Shown: piece after piece, positions 1-7,268 of the stretch
Layout of the letters: each line of letters starts with the position of its first letter
Numbering within the stretch: the stretch's first letter is position 1
Assembly (NCBI RefSeq): GCF_000213785.1
Contig: NC_015557.1
Location: 496,001-560,000 of the forward strand
Length of the DNA stretch: 64,000 bases
Direction of reading: 5' to 3'
Source of the DNA: Hydrogenobaculum sp. 3684
GTDB taxonomy: Bacteria; Aquificota; Aquificia; Aquificales; Aquificaceae
Program-made: the position numbers and the translations under genes
Notes under the pieces: model-generated
The model's database searches: none
What the model was told of the DNA's origin: nothing
What the model saw: only the letters and a program-made list of their open reading frames with translations

Positions 1-1085
1 GGTATTGACATAGCAGAGATCAAGGTCATCCTAAGATCTGCTAAGAATATAAATATCACCAAAGATGTAAATATAATTGCATCTCTTAGAGCTTCAAACA
101 TGTTGTCGTTTGATAACTCTATTAGTCTTTTTTGAGAATCAGCTACTTGTATGTTTAGTTCTGGGAACTCGTTTCTTAATTTTGGCAAAAGCTTATAAAC
201 CGCATCTATAGTGGTAAGAGCAGCTCCTCCGTAAGGCCTTTGTATAGCTAAGGCTATAGCCTGATGCCCATTTGCTCTATACATGGATCTTGGGTCTTGG
301 ATAGCGTATTTGACGGTGGCGATATCTTTTAGGGCTATATTGGGTGTTATGTATATGTTTTTAATTTGATTTAAGCTCTTGGCTTCAGTTTTTAGCTTAA
401 ATACATATTGGGAGTTTTTGTTTAATATAATACCCATAGGTACATCTTTGTTGGCAAACTTAACAGCATCTATAACATCTGAAACGCTTAGATGATAAGA
501 GGCGAGCTTTATAGGGTCTATTTCTACATCTATCTCTTTTTGATAACCCCCAAACACATCTACGTTTGACACGACACCTGTTCTAAGAAGAGAGGGTTTT
601 AGATAGTTATCCGCTATATACCTTACGTCTGCAAGAGATAAGTTTGTACCCTTTTTAGGCCATACGCCTAATACTACCACCGGTGGGGTGTAAGAGGTGA
701 TGGGATATATGGCTGGTTCTTGGATATCTGAAGGAAGTAAGCTTCTTATCTTTGTGATAGAGTTTGCCACGTCTGTTTCTGCTTGGCCTATGCTTTTACC
801 GTAATGAAACTCTGCAGTGACCACAGAAAGCCCATCCTGAGAAGCAGAAAACACCCTTCTTACTCCATCTATAGTATAAAGCTCTCTTTCTATCACAGAA
901 CTAACGTGATCGGCTACATATTTAGCAGAAGCACCGGGTTCTATGGTAACCACTGCCACTTGAGGCCTATTGGAAGGTGGAAACAAATCCCTTGGGAGTT
1001 CAAAATATCCAATGATCCCAAGAAAAATGGCAACTATAAGAATGGCAAAAACTGCGTGAGGCTTTTTTATATAGTAGTTTATCAT
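1..1085 (-). CDS. RND efflux transporter (AcrB family), N-terminal part, cut by window edge
   Basis: Inner-membrane pump of a tripartite RND efflux system, which exports substrates using the proton gradient. About 361 N-terminal residues are visible; the gene runs off the left edge. The N-terminus has the first transmembrane helix (about residues 10-28) followed by the family pattern ELPRDLFPP, then a porter-domain stretch, and re-enters the membrane near the edge (IFLADLRMTLISAMSI). The start ATG overlaps the stop of the upstream adaptor gene by 4 nt (ATGA), so translation is coupled. It is the last visible gene of the operon that starts with arsR, so its substrate may be arsenite or another metal(loid), but substrate cannot be read from this part. 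Family is sure, substrate is inference. Confidence 0.9.
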   Translation of the reverse strand, partial: MINYYIKKPHAVFAILIVAIFLGIIGYFELPRDLFPPSNRPQVAVVTIEPGASAKYVADHVSSVIERELYTIDGVRRVFSASQDGLSVVTAEFHYGKSIGQAETDVANSITKIRSLLPSDIQEPAIYPITSYTPPVVVLGVWPKKGTNLSLADVRYIADNYLKPSLLRTGVVSNVDVFGGYQKEIDVEIDPIKLASYHLSVSDVIDAVKFANKDVPMGIILNKNSQYVFKLKTEAKSLNQIKNIYITPNIALKDIATVKYAIQDPRSMYRANGHQAIALAIQRPYGGAALTTIDAVYKLLPKLRNEFPELNIQVADSQKRLIELSNDNMFEALRDAIIFTSLVIFIFLADLRMTLISAMSI

Positions 1086-2251
1086 TTTGAGCCCTCTGTT
1101 AGGACTTTTTGTCCTTCTTGGATGGATAGCATCTCAGATCTATTTGCTATACCAAGTCTTACATTTGGAGGTATATCTTTTGTACAAAAATACTCGTCGT
1201 TTCTTGCAATTGGTGTAAAAGCTGCCCAGTGGACCTTGTTGTTTATTATCTCAAGAGCATAATAGCCTTTTGATGTATGATTCACTGCATTTTTTGGTAT
1301 AAGAGTAGCGCTACACTGGCCTTTTGTAAGCTCTGTCTTCACATACATATCTGGGATTGCACCTATGGTGTTTTGATCTAAATATAGTTTTATGCTTACC
1401 ATATTGTTTTGGGCTTTTGGTATGATAGTTTCTACTGTGGCATTTTGAGTTTTTCCATTTAGTTTTATGGTTTCTACATCACCTACTTTTACATAATTTA
1501 CAAAGTCTTGTGGCACATCCACATAAACCTCATATTTACCATCGGTGCCTTCCAAATCAAGGATTGGTTTTCCGGGTATAGCCAAATTCCCCTCTTTTAA
1601 ATAGCGCTTTGATACCACACCATCAAAAGGAGCTACAATGGTTGTATACTTTAGATCATCTTCTAAAGCCTTTATTTGATTGCCAATGCCCATCATTGTC
1701 TGTGAGAGCCCTTCTATTTGATTTATAGTAGCCTCATATTGGGACTTTGCCTCTTGATATAGATCTTGGGATTTTTCAAAAGCCTCTTCTGATATGGCAT
1801 CGTGATGATAAAGCACCGTGTCTCTTTCATATATCTTTTTTTGGTTTATATATTTGGTTTTTAAAGCTTCTAAATTCCTTTTTAAAGCCTCTTGTTGAAA
1901 AGCTATGGATGCTTGGTTATTTCTTAAAGCGTTTATATTAGAAACTATATTTGAGTCGTCTAATTTTACCAACAAATCTCCTTTTTTAACCTTTGTGCCT
2001 TCTTTAGCCACATAGAGGATATAAGCACTCACTCTCGATGCTATACTTGCCTCGTTTTTGGGTTCAAATTTACCCAAAAATGTTTCTTTATCAGCTATTG
2101 TTCCCTCTTGTGTCGTTGCCGTTTTTAATACGATGGGATATGCCTTTGCCGCTTCTTCATCTTCTATATACTCTTTCCTTTCTATAAAAGCGTAAATAGC
2201 TAAAACTATCACAAGAATAGCTATAACAATACCAACTGCTTTAGCTTTCAT
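1082..2251 (-). CDS. RND periplasmic adaptor (HlyD/AcrA family)
   Basis: Membrane fusion protein of 389 residues linking the inner-membrane RND pump to the TolC-like outer-membrane channel encoded next to it. An N-terminal membrane anchor lies at about residues 5-24, a biotinyl/lipoyl-like half-motif follows (SRVSAYILYVAKEGTKVKKG, residues about 72-91), then a coiled-coil hairpin at about 105-200 and a second lipoyl half (TTIVAPFDGVVSKRYLKEG). Length is normal for the family. It overlaps the genes on both sides by 4 nt, giving the common order outer-membrane protein, adaptor, pump. Expected to follow the ArsR-type operator upstream of the operon. Confidence 0.92.
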   Translation of the reverse strand: MKAKAVGIVIAILVIVLAIYAFIERKEYIEDEEAAKAYPIVLKTATTQEGTIADKETFLGKFEPKNEASIASRVSAYILYVAKEGTKVKKGDLLVKLDDSNIVSNINALRNNQASIAFQQEALKRNLEALKTKYINQKKIYERDTVLYHHDAISEEAFEKSQDLYQEAKSQYEATINQIEGLSQTMMGIGNQIKALEDDLKYTTIVAPFDGVVSKRYLKEGNLAIPGKPILDLEGTDGKYEVYVDVPQDFVNYVKVGDVETIKLNGKTQNATVETIIPKAQNNMVSIKLYLDQNTIGAIPDMYVKTELTKGQCSATLIPKNAVNHTSKGYYALEIINNKVHWAAFTPIARNDEYFCTKDIPPNVRLGIANRSEMLSIQEGQKVLTEGSK

Positions 2252-3531
2252 AACTTCTCTCCTAACACGTAATCCATATATTTTTGCATGAGATAAAGGG
2301 TATATTGATTTTTATACATATCTGCAAGTGTGTTGTAGCAGTTTGCTATCGCCAAAAGAGTATCATACATATCCCCAGCACCAGTTTTATACTTTAGTTC
2401 TTCTATCTTCATCACCTCTTCTGCGTAAGCAAGCGCTTTTTGAGAAGCTCTTAGGTTTTCTTTTGCGGAATTTAATTTTGAATAAGCATCTACCACCTCT
2501 TTTCTTATATCAAGGGCGGTTTGATCGTAGTCTTTTTTTGTATTTAGGTATTCTTTGTGAGTTGATAGTATATCAAAATACCTTTTCCCAAAATCAAATA
2601 TTGGCACAGATGCCATAAGGTTATAACTCCATTGAGGCTCTTCGGCACCACCACCTATGATTTTTGAATATGTGTAGTTAAAATAAATATTTGGTAGATA
2701 CGAGCTCTTAGCTAAGAAAAGCTTTCTTTTGGCAATATATTCGTTTTCTTTTGCCACTTTTAACTCATATCTGTTTTTTAGGGCTATATTTATAAGTTGT
2801 TCTAAATTTCCAAAATGTTCTTCTTTGTACTTGATAGGTTCAAAATGCCAATCTATGGATTTTAAACCTGTTAGCGTGTTTAAAGATGCTTTTACAGAGT
2901 TTATATCGTCTCTTATGGATTTTATACTGGCTTTGGTTAGAGCTAACTCATATTGGACTTTCATCAAATCCACCGGTGCAAACTTTCCAAGCTTTACTCC
3001 CAAAGACACATCTTGATAAAGCTTTTCTAAGGCTTTTAGCCTTTGCTGCTGAGCCATGAGATCTTTTTTTAGGATAATGCCGTTTATATATATAGAATAA
3101 ACGTTGAAAACGATTTGCCTTTTAGTAAGTTTATAGTTGTACTTTGCTATATTGCTTGCTAAATCAGATATTTTTATATTTTCTAAAAGCTTAAAACCAG
3201 TAAACAAAGGGATTGTATAAGATAAAGACAGCGTAGTCAAATTGTAAGCGCTTGGTGGTATTGAGCTTGGTGAAAGCGGAAGCTTTGGTACAAAGGGTAT
3301 GAGAAGCCTTGGAGTGTTAAATTTTGATGTATCGGCGTTTATATCTACCTCACCAAGTTTTGACACTATGGCTTTTTTGTGCTCTTGTTCTTTTATATAG
3401 ACGTTGTTTTTGGCTTTTTGGATAAAGGTATTGTGCTTTAAACTAAGATCTATAGCCTCTTTTAGGCTCAAAGAAAACCCGTTTACACTTAAGATAAGAC
3501 CAGATATAAAAATTTTAAGTTTCAAGTTCAT
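2248..3531 (-). CDS. TolC-family outer membrane efflux protein
   Basis: Outer-membrane channel of the tripartite efflux system, 427 residues, close to the usual TolC-family length. A signal peptide ends near residue 20 (MNLKLKIFISGLILSVNGFS). Long amphipathic helices in two internally similar halves are typical of the alpha-barrel (SLKEAIDLSLKHN near the start; YELKVAKENEYIAKRKLFLA in the second half). It overlaps arsC upstream by 17 nt and the adaptor downstream by 4 nt. It lies in the ars operon, so arsenic or a related metal is the likely inducer; the exported substrate is not shown by the sequence. Confidence 0.92.
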   Translation of the reverse strand: MNLKLKIFISGLILSVNGFSLSLKEAIDLSLKHNTFIQKAKNNVYIKEQEHKKAIVSKLGEVDINADTSKFNTPRLLIPFVPKLPLSPSSIPPSAYNLTTLSLSYTIPLFTGFKLLENIKISDLASNIAKYNYKLTKRQIVFNVYSIYINGIILKKDLMAQQQRLKALEKLYQDVSLGVKLGKFAPVDLMKVQYELALTKASIKSIRDDINSVKASLNTLTGLKSIDWHFEPIKYKEEHFGNLEQLINIALKNRYELKVAKENEYIAKRKLFLAKSSYLPNIYFNYTYSKIIGGGAEEPQWSYNLMASVPIFDFGKRYFDILSTHKEYLNTKKDYDQTALDIRKEVVDAYSKLNSAKENLRASQKALAYAEEVMKIEELKYKTGAGDMYDTLLAIANCYNTLADMYKNQYTLYLMQKYMDYVLGEKL

Positions 3532-3916
3532 ACAAAAAATCTTTTACCTTTTGTTTTATGATGTCTCTAACGCTTCTAAAAACGTTTATATCGTTTGTTT
3601 TGGCTGGGTCTTCTAAACCCCAGTGAAGATGTTTAACTCCTGGTATGTTTGGGCAAGCCTCTTCACCGCATAGTGTGATATATATATCAAGGTCTTTTAG
3701 AGGTATATCTTCCAAGGCTTTTGGATATTGAGAACTTATATCTATCCCATCTTCTTTCATTACCTCTATGGCCAAAGGATGTATTTGATCTTTTGGGTTC
3801 ATCCCAGCGGAGTATATGTTGTGTTTGGATTTTAAATCCTTTAAAAAATGCTTTGCATAGCCCTCTGCCATTTGGCTTCTACAAGAGTTTCCCACACATA
3901 TAAAAGCTATGTTCAT
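3515..3916 (-). CDS. arsC: Arsenate reductase, low-molecular-weight PTPase type
   Basis: Cytoplasmic arsenate reductase of 133 residues, reducing As(V) to As(III). The phosphatase-type P-loop C7-VGNSC-R13 (CX5R) is at the N-terminus; Cys83 and Cys88 (TLCGEEACP) sit where the thioredoxin-coupled enzymes carry their redox cysteines; a DP acid motif follows at 103-104 (LEDPAK). This favours the thioredoxin-linked ArsC class over plain tyrosine phosphatase, and thioredoxin and thioredoxin reductase are encoded at 48-49 kb. The start overlaps arsR by 4 nt and the end overlaps the TolC-like gene by 17 nt. Confidence 0.92.
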   Translation of the reverse strand: MNIAFICVGNSCRSQMAEGYAKHFLKDLKSKHNIYSAGMNPKDQIHPLAIEVMKEDGIDISSQYPKALEDIPLKDLDIYITLCGEEACPNIPGVKHLHWGLEDPAKTNDINVFRSVRDIIKQKVKDFLYELET

Positions 3917-4257
3917 GATCTTGGCCCCTCCTCTATGCTACAAGATAAATCCTCTACAAGTATGCCATGCAACATATCAACATTTATAGATTCTATTATA
4001 ACATCTTTTAAAAGCTCCAAAACTTGGTTTTCTTTGTTTATTGAATAATAAACCCATTTGCCTTGTTTTCTGGCTTTTAGTAAAGAAGCATCTTTTAAAA
4101 TCCTAAGATGAAAAGAGATATTTGGCTGAGATATGTTAAAATGCTTCATGAAACTACATACGCATATCTCTTCTTCTTTTAGTAACACACTTATTATCTC
4201 AAGCCTTATATCATCAGAAAGCGCATAAAATATGCGCCTTAGCTCTTCTTTTGTCAT
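3913..4257 (-). CDS. arsR: ArsR-family arsenite-responsive repressor
   Basis: Winged-helix repressor of 114 residues. The helix before the recognition region carries ICVC (Cys32, Cys34), the paired cysteines used by ArsR for As(III)/Sb(III) sensing, followed by the HTH segment MKHFNISQPNISFHLRILK and the wing (LKARKQGKWVYYSI). It probably represses its own operon through the 22-bp palindrome at 4564-4585. The start overlaps the upstream small gene by 4 nt and its end overlaps arsC by 4 nt. Family and metal-site assignment come from the visible cysteines. Confidence 0.93.
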   Translation of the reverse strand: MTKEELRRIFYALSDDIRLEIISVLLKEEEICVCSFMKHFNISQPNISFHLRILKDASLLKARKQGKWVYYSINKENQVLELLKDVIIESINVDMLHGILVEDLSCSIEEGPRS

Positions 4258-4532
4258 TTTACTATTACTTTGGATTTTTCCATAGAAGCTTTTATATCCT
4301 CTTCTGTCACATCGCCTTTTATCTCTATGCTAAGCTTGCCGTTTTCTTTCTTAAAATCCATAAAACTAACCTTGGCTTTCATTTCATTGCTCATACACTC
4401 ACATCTTCCTGCTTTGCAGTTTTCCACTATTTGCTCTACTTTGCTTGGATCCACATCTTCTACTATATCTATTTTAACACCTTCTTGGGTTTGTTTTACT
4501 TCGCTTACGTCTTTTAGCTTTTTGCCTTCCAT
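4254..4532 (-). CDS. Unrecognised 92-residue protein with a three-cysteine motif, first gene of the ars operon
   Basis: I do not recognise the family. The protein is small, highly charged and soluble (no membrane segment). The notable feature is C39-KAGR-C44-E-C46, a CX4CXC cluster followed by Met47; three closely placed thiols are the usual way proteins hold As(III). Two ATGs are possible: one at 4538 is only 2 nt from the GGAGG at 4545-4541, while the ATG at 4532 has 8-nt spacing, so the shorter form was chosen. It is the promoter-proximal gene, overlaps arsR by 4 nt and must be expressed with arsR-arsC. A role in binding or delivering arsenite (chaperone-like) is inference from motif and position. 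Confidence 0.8.
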   Translation of the reverse strand: MEGKKLKDVSEVKQTQEGVKIDIVEDVDPSKVEQIVENCKAGRCECMSNEMKAKVSFMDFKKENGKLSIEIKGDVTEEDIKASMEKSKVIVK

Positions 4533-4560
4533 AAACATTACCTCCTTTTAGGTTAGTATT

Positions 4561-4590
4561 TATTATATAAAAAATTTTTTATATATACAA
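4561..4590 (-). promoter_or_regulatory. ars operon promoter with ArsR operator in the spacer
   Basis: Reading the minus strand, TTGTAT (4590-4585), a 17-bp spacer and TATAAT (4567-4562) form a well-spaced sigma-70-type promoter. The spacer is occupied by a perfect 22-bp palindrome at 4564-4585 whose core is TATAAAAAATTTTTTATA. A repressor bound there would block RNA polymerase, as expected for ArsR autoregulation. Assignment of ArsR to this site is inference. Confidence 0.75.
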
Positions 4591-4630
4591 TGAGTTTTCT
4601 CATAGTAGTTTTATGCTTTTAATGGTAAAA

Positions 4631-4751
4631 TATAATCACCAGGAGATGGCGTTCTCCTTTAACCGCCTCCTTCAAAAGGGGGCTGATAACGCCTACAAGC
4701 TCTGAGATATTTTAGGAGGTTTTATGAACTATCCCGCAGCGCTTGTAGGCG
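4631..4751 (+). ncRNA. Fluoride riboswitch (crcB motif) 1 with expression platform
   Basis: A TATAAT box at 4631-4636 precedes a crcB-type fluoride aptamer at about 4641-4700. P1 hairpin GGAG/CTCC encloses GGCGTT (4648-4653), which pairs as a pseudoknot with AACGCC (4688-4693 region); the P3 stem GCCTCC (4665-4670) pairs with GGGGGC (4678-4683), followed by the conserved TGATAACGCCTAC. Downstream, GCTTGTAGGCG (4741-4751) is perfectly complementary to CGCCTACAAGC (4690-4700), the aptamer's 3' end, so the two folds are mutually exclusive. The competing hairpin would enclose the ribosome binding site and start of the leader ORF. This suggests a fluoride-ON switch for the 4795-7268 operon. Confidence 0.88.
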
Positions 4752-4792
4752 ACATTGAAGCTTTTACAATTAATATATGGAGGGGTATATAA
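4724..4792 (+). CDS. 22-codon leader ORF inside the riboswitch 1 expression platform
   Basis: A strong ribosome binding site AGGAGGT (4714-4720) is placed correctly for the ATG at 4724. The ORF begins MNYPAALVGDIEAF, ends in TAA at 4790-4792, and the next gene starts 3 nt later. Codons 7-10 contain the sequence that can pair with the riboswitch 3' end, so translating ribosomes would cover one arm of the alternative hairpin. It may be a true small protein or only a translated leader that couples initiation at the next gene. I cannot tell which. Confidence 0.55.
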   Translation: MNYPAALVGDIEAFTINIWRGI

Positions 4793-4794
4793 AG

Positions 4795-5535
4795 ATGGAA
4801 AAAGCTATTGAAAAATCTGTAGAATATGTGATGTCTAAGCTTTGTAGCGATGGCGGGTATTCGTTTTATAGACATATATATTTGGAAGAAACAAACATTT
4901 ACGATACTTACTATGCCATAAGAACGCTTATAATGTTTGGTAAAAGTATATCTGATAAAACTATCAGGTATATCCTAAACTCATTTTTAGAGGCTGATAC
5001 ACTTGAAAAATATTATTATTCTATTAGATGTATTGAGCTTTTAAAAGAAGATCCTAGAACATATAGAAAAGGCGTTGAGCTACACTTTGAGATATCAACC
5101 AAACAATTAGAAGATATAAACTTAGAACTTTTAAGGATACTGATGTTTAAAAGGATATCAGCATATTACGATATAGGATACTCTGAAGAAAAAACCAAGC
5201 ATTTTATAAGCTCTATAGATAAATCAGATATAAAAACGGTTTCTTTAATATACGCTATAACAGGTAATTTAGAAAAAGATATAGACCCTTATTTTGACAA
5301 GGATTTAGGCATAGTGCCAATCCCTAACTTAAAATATACAAACATTTCAACTCTTTATGCAGGTTATTGGCTTTTAAAAGCTCTAAACAGAGAATTAAAG
5401 TACATTTCAAAAGCAAAAGAGTTTGTACTTATGACCCAGGACAAATACGGCGCTTTTTCAGAAACCAAAGAAGCTCTACCAGATTTAAGATCAAACTACT
5501 GCGGTATTTTCATATTGAACATATTGAACCTATGA
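4795..5535 (+). CDS. Prenyltransferase/squalene-cyclase-like alpha-alpha toroid protein
   Basis: Protein of 246 residues with repeats resembling the prenyltransferase and squalene oxidase (alpha6-alpha6 toroid) superfamily: DGGYSFYRH near the N-terminus, TNIYDTYYAIRTL, and at the C-terminus DKYGAFSETKEALPD followed by RSNYCGIFIL, the pattern typical of protein prenyltransferase beta subunits. It is shorter than full cyclases (about 600 residues), so it may be a single-domain family member; no enzymatic residues can be assigned with confidence. An alternative ATG at 4777 is less likely because GGAGGGG (4779-4785) lies at proper distance from the ATG at 4795. It is the first main gene under the fluoride riboswitch, before cfa. 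Confidence 0.7.
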   Translation: MEKAIEKSVEYVMSKLCSDGGYSFYRHIYLEETNIYDTYYAIRTLIMFGKSISDKTIRYILNSFLEADTLEKYYYSIRCIELLKEDPRTYRKGVELHFEISTKQLEDINLELLRILMFKRISAYYDIGYSEEKTKHFISSIDKSDIKTVSLIYAITGNLEKDIDPYFDKDLGIVPIPNLKYTNISTLYAGYWLLKALNRELKYISKAKEFVLMTQDKYGAFSETKEALPDLRSNYCGIFILNILNL

Positions 5536-5546
5536 ATAAAGAAATA
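5520..5546 (+). repeat. 27-bp direct repeat, left copy (flanks cfa)
   Basis: The 27 bases here match 6865-6891 at 25 positions (CATATTGAACCTATG core). The left copy covers the end of the toroid gene (including its stop), and the right copy is the leader of the zinc-ribbon gene. The arrangement suggests that the segment between, containing cfa, was added to an older two-gene operon. Confidence 0.8.
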
Positions 5547-5661
5547 TAGAAAGTAGAATGATGATAATAAATATTTTAGGCAAAAGACGAGTGCAAAAAT
5601 TTTTGATGGGCTCAAGTGAGGCTTTATCTTATGTAAGAAAAATAAAAGGAGGAGGTTATAA

Positions 5662-6852
5662 ATGTTAGAATCTTTAATTCAGGAGATTGGTAAAAGGTTA
5701 GAAGAAGGACTATGCGTCGAGCTTCCAGACGGTAGAGTTCTCGGTAGTGGTAATTGCAAAGTTAAAATCAAAGATAAGAATGTTATATTAAACATACTAA
5801 AAGATCCTGAAATGGGCTTTGGAGAGGCATACATGAAAGGAGCCATAGAGATAGATGGAGATATTGAGAGATTTTTAGTGGCCTCCTTTAATTATCTTGA
5901 AGAAAATAAACTAAACAAAAATTTTAGAAATAGTTTATTTAGAAATATTCTTAGATATATTGGACTTCTGAAGTTTACTGAGGAAAAGGAAGTAAGAAGT
6001 CATTACGATCTTGGCAACGACTTTTATAAGCTTTGGCTTGATGATTCTATGACATATTCTTGTGCTTTCTTTACAGATGCACATCAGAGCTTAGAGATGG
6101 CGCAAAAGGAAAAAAGGAAGATTATATATGAAAAACTGCAACTTACCGAGGGGGATAAATTGTTGGATATAGGCTGTGGTTGGGGTGCCATAATTCTTGA
6201 AGCATCAAAACTATACAACATAGAAACTGTAGGTATAACAGTTTCAAAAAACCAATACGATTATATAAAATCAAAGATAGAAAACAATGGACTAAGTAGT
6301 AGAACAAGAGTTTATCTAATGCACTATGAAGATCTACCACGTCTTGGAGAGAAGTTTAACAAAATAGTTTCGGTAGGTATGTTTGAGCATGTAGGTAAAG
6401 GAAGACATAAAGACTTCTTTAAAATAGTACACAATACTATTGAAGAAAAAGGCCTTTTTCTTCTTCACACCATAGGAAAGGGTTTACCAGAAAGCCCGAG
6501 CAAGTGGATAAGAAAATACATATTTCCCGGAGGGTATGTACCTGCACTTACCGAAATAATTGAAGCAACCAAAGGGTTAGAATTCAACCTCATAGATATA
6601 GATGATTGGAGACTCCATTATTACAAGACGCTTCAAGAGTGGAGAAAAAGATTTTATAAGCATGCCGAAGAAGTTGTGAAAAAAAATGGCGAGGAGTTCT
6701 TCCGTATGTGGGACCTTTACTTAATAGGTTCTGCGGTATCGTTCCTAACCGGTTCCAATCATCTTTTTCAAATTCTTTTTTCTAAAGGTGTACTTAATGA
6801 ATACCCTGTTATAAAAAGACAATTCCTTAGCCCTATAACTGTTAATAAATAA
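5662..6852 (+). CDS. cfa: Cyclopropane-fatty-acyl-phospholipid synthase
   Basis: SAM-dependent enzyme of 396 residues that adds a methylene bridge across the double bond of unsaturated acyl chains in membrane phospholipids; acts at the inner face of the cytoplasmic membrane. Visible signatures: HYDLGNDFYKLWLDDSMTYS then Cys134 (residues 114-134; the conserved DPSMTYSC-type block), SAM-binding LDIGCGWGAI (168-177), and GMFEHVG further on. Length matches the family. A strong AAAGGAGGAGG precedes the ATG. It sits in the fluoride-riboswitch operon between the toroid and zinc-ribbon genes and is flanked by 27-bp direct repeats. Cyclopropanation is known to lower membrane proton permeability in acid stress; a role against HF entry is inference. 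Confidence 0.93.
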   Translation: MLESLIQEIGKRLEEGLCVELPDGRVLGSGNCKVKIKDKNVILNILKDPEMGFGEAYMKGAIEIDGDIERFLVASFNYLEENKLNKNFRNSLFRNILRYIGLLKFTEEKEVRSHYDLGNDFYKLWLDDSMTYSCAFFTDAHQSLEMAQKEKRKIIYEKLQLTEGDKLLDIGCGWGAIILEASKLYNIETVGITVSKNQYDYIKSKIENNGLSSRTRVYLMHYEDLPRLGEKFNKIVSVGMFEHVGKGRHKDFFKIVHNTIEEKGLFLLHTIGKGLPESPSKWIRKYIFPGGYVPALTEIIEATKGLEFNLIDIDDWRLHYYKTLQEWRKRFYKHAEEVVKKNGEEFFRMWDLYLIGSAVSFLTGSNHLFQILFSKGVLNEYPVIKRQFLSPITVNK

Positions 6853-6864
6853 GCTATGATTATT

Positions 6865-6891
6865 CATATTGAACCTATGGATAAAGGAATA
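6865..6891 (+). repeat. 27-bp direct repeat, right copy (flanks cfa)
   Basis: Second copy of the repeat at 5520-5546, with two mismatches. It sits directly before the zinc-ribbon gene and supplies its upstream leader, consistent with an insertion or duplication event that placed cfa between the two copies. Confidence 0.8.
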
Positions 6892-6896
6892 AAGCA

Positions 6897-7268
6897 ATGA
6901 AATGGTTTTGTCCTTATTGCTGGGCTGAACTAAAAGGGGATGAAAGGATATGCCCCAATTGCGGGAAAGATATCTATCATTTTACATCTCTTGATTTTGA
7001 TGAAAAACTCTTATATGGCCTTGATAACCCAACACCAGAAAATAGAATGCTTGTAATAGAAGTAATAGAAAAAAGAAAAAATCAAAAAGCTGTTCCTAAG
7101 CTTTGTAGTATGCTATCAGAAGAAAGAGACACCTACGAGCTAATGGCTATCGTTAAAGCCCTTTTGTCTATATCAAACAAAGAAGCTATAGATTGTCTTA
7201 AGCATCATAACTTTGATAAAAACGTCATACTAAGAAAGTTTTTAGAAGATCATCTTAATAAATATTAG
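6897..7268 (+). CDS. Zinc-ribbon protein with HEAT-like helical tail
   Basis: Small protein of 123 residues. The N-terminus is a zinc ribbon, CPYC (residues 5-8) and CPNC (19-22), followed by a helical region with HEAT-like pattern (NRMLVIEVIEKRKNQKAVPK, then AIVKALLSISNKEAIDCLKH). No enzymatic motif is visible, so it is probably a scaffold or adaptor; the exact function is unknown. It is the last gene of the fluoride-riboswitch operon, 44 nt after cfa, and its stop overlaps the convergent pyruvate kinase end by 4 nt. Confidence 0.75.
   Translation: MKWFCPYCWAELKGDERICPNCGKDIYHFTSLDFDEKLLYGLDNPTPENRMLVIEVIEKRKNQKAVPKLCSMLSEERDTYELMAIVKALLSISNKEAIDCLKHHNFDKNVILRKFLEDHLNKY

Noticed and set aside
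783-1262. ORF of 159 codons on the plus strand
   Set aside because: It lies opposite the RND and adaptor genes, which have clear family matches; no family pattern in its own frame.
4640-4760. Possible transposon end or repetitive element because similar sequence occurs at 11.1 and 17.8 kb
   Set aside because: The shared bases are the conserved core of the fluoride aptamer; no transposase or terminal repeats are present.
5558-5668. 36-codon ORF between the toroid gene and cfa, overlapping the cfa start
   Set aside because: Weak SD, no recognisable features, and the last codons coincide with the cfa SD (AAAGGAGGAGG); probably chance.
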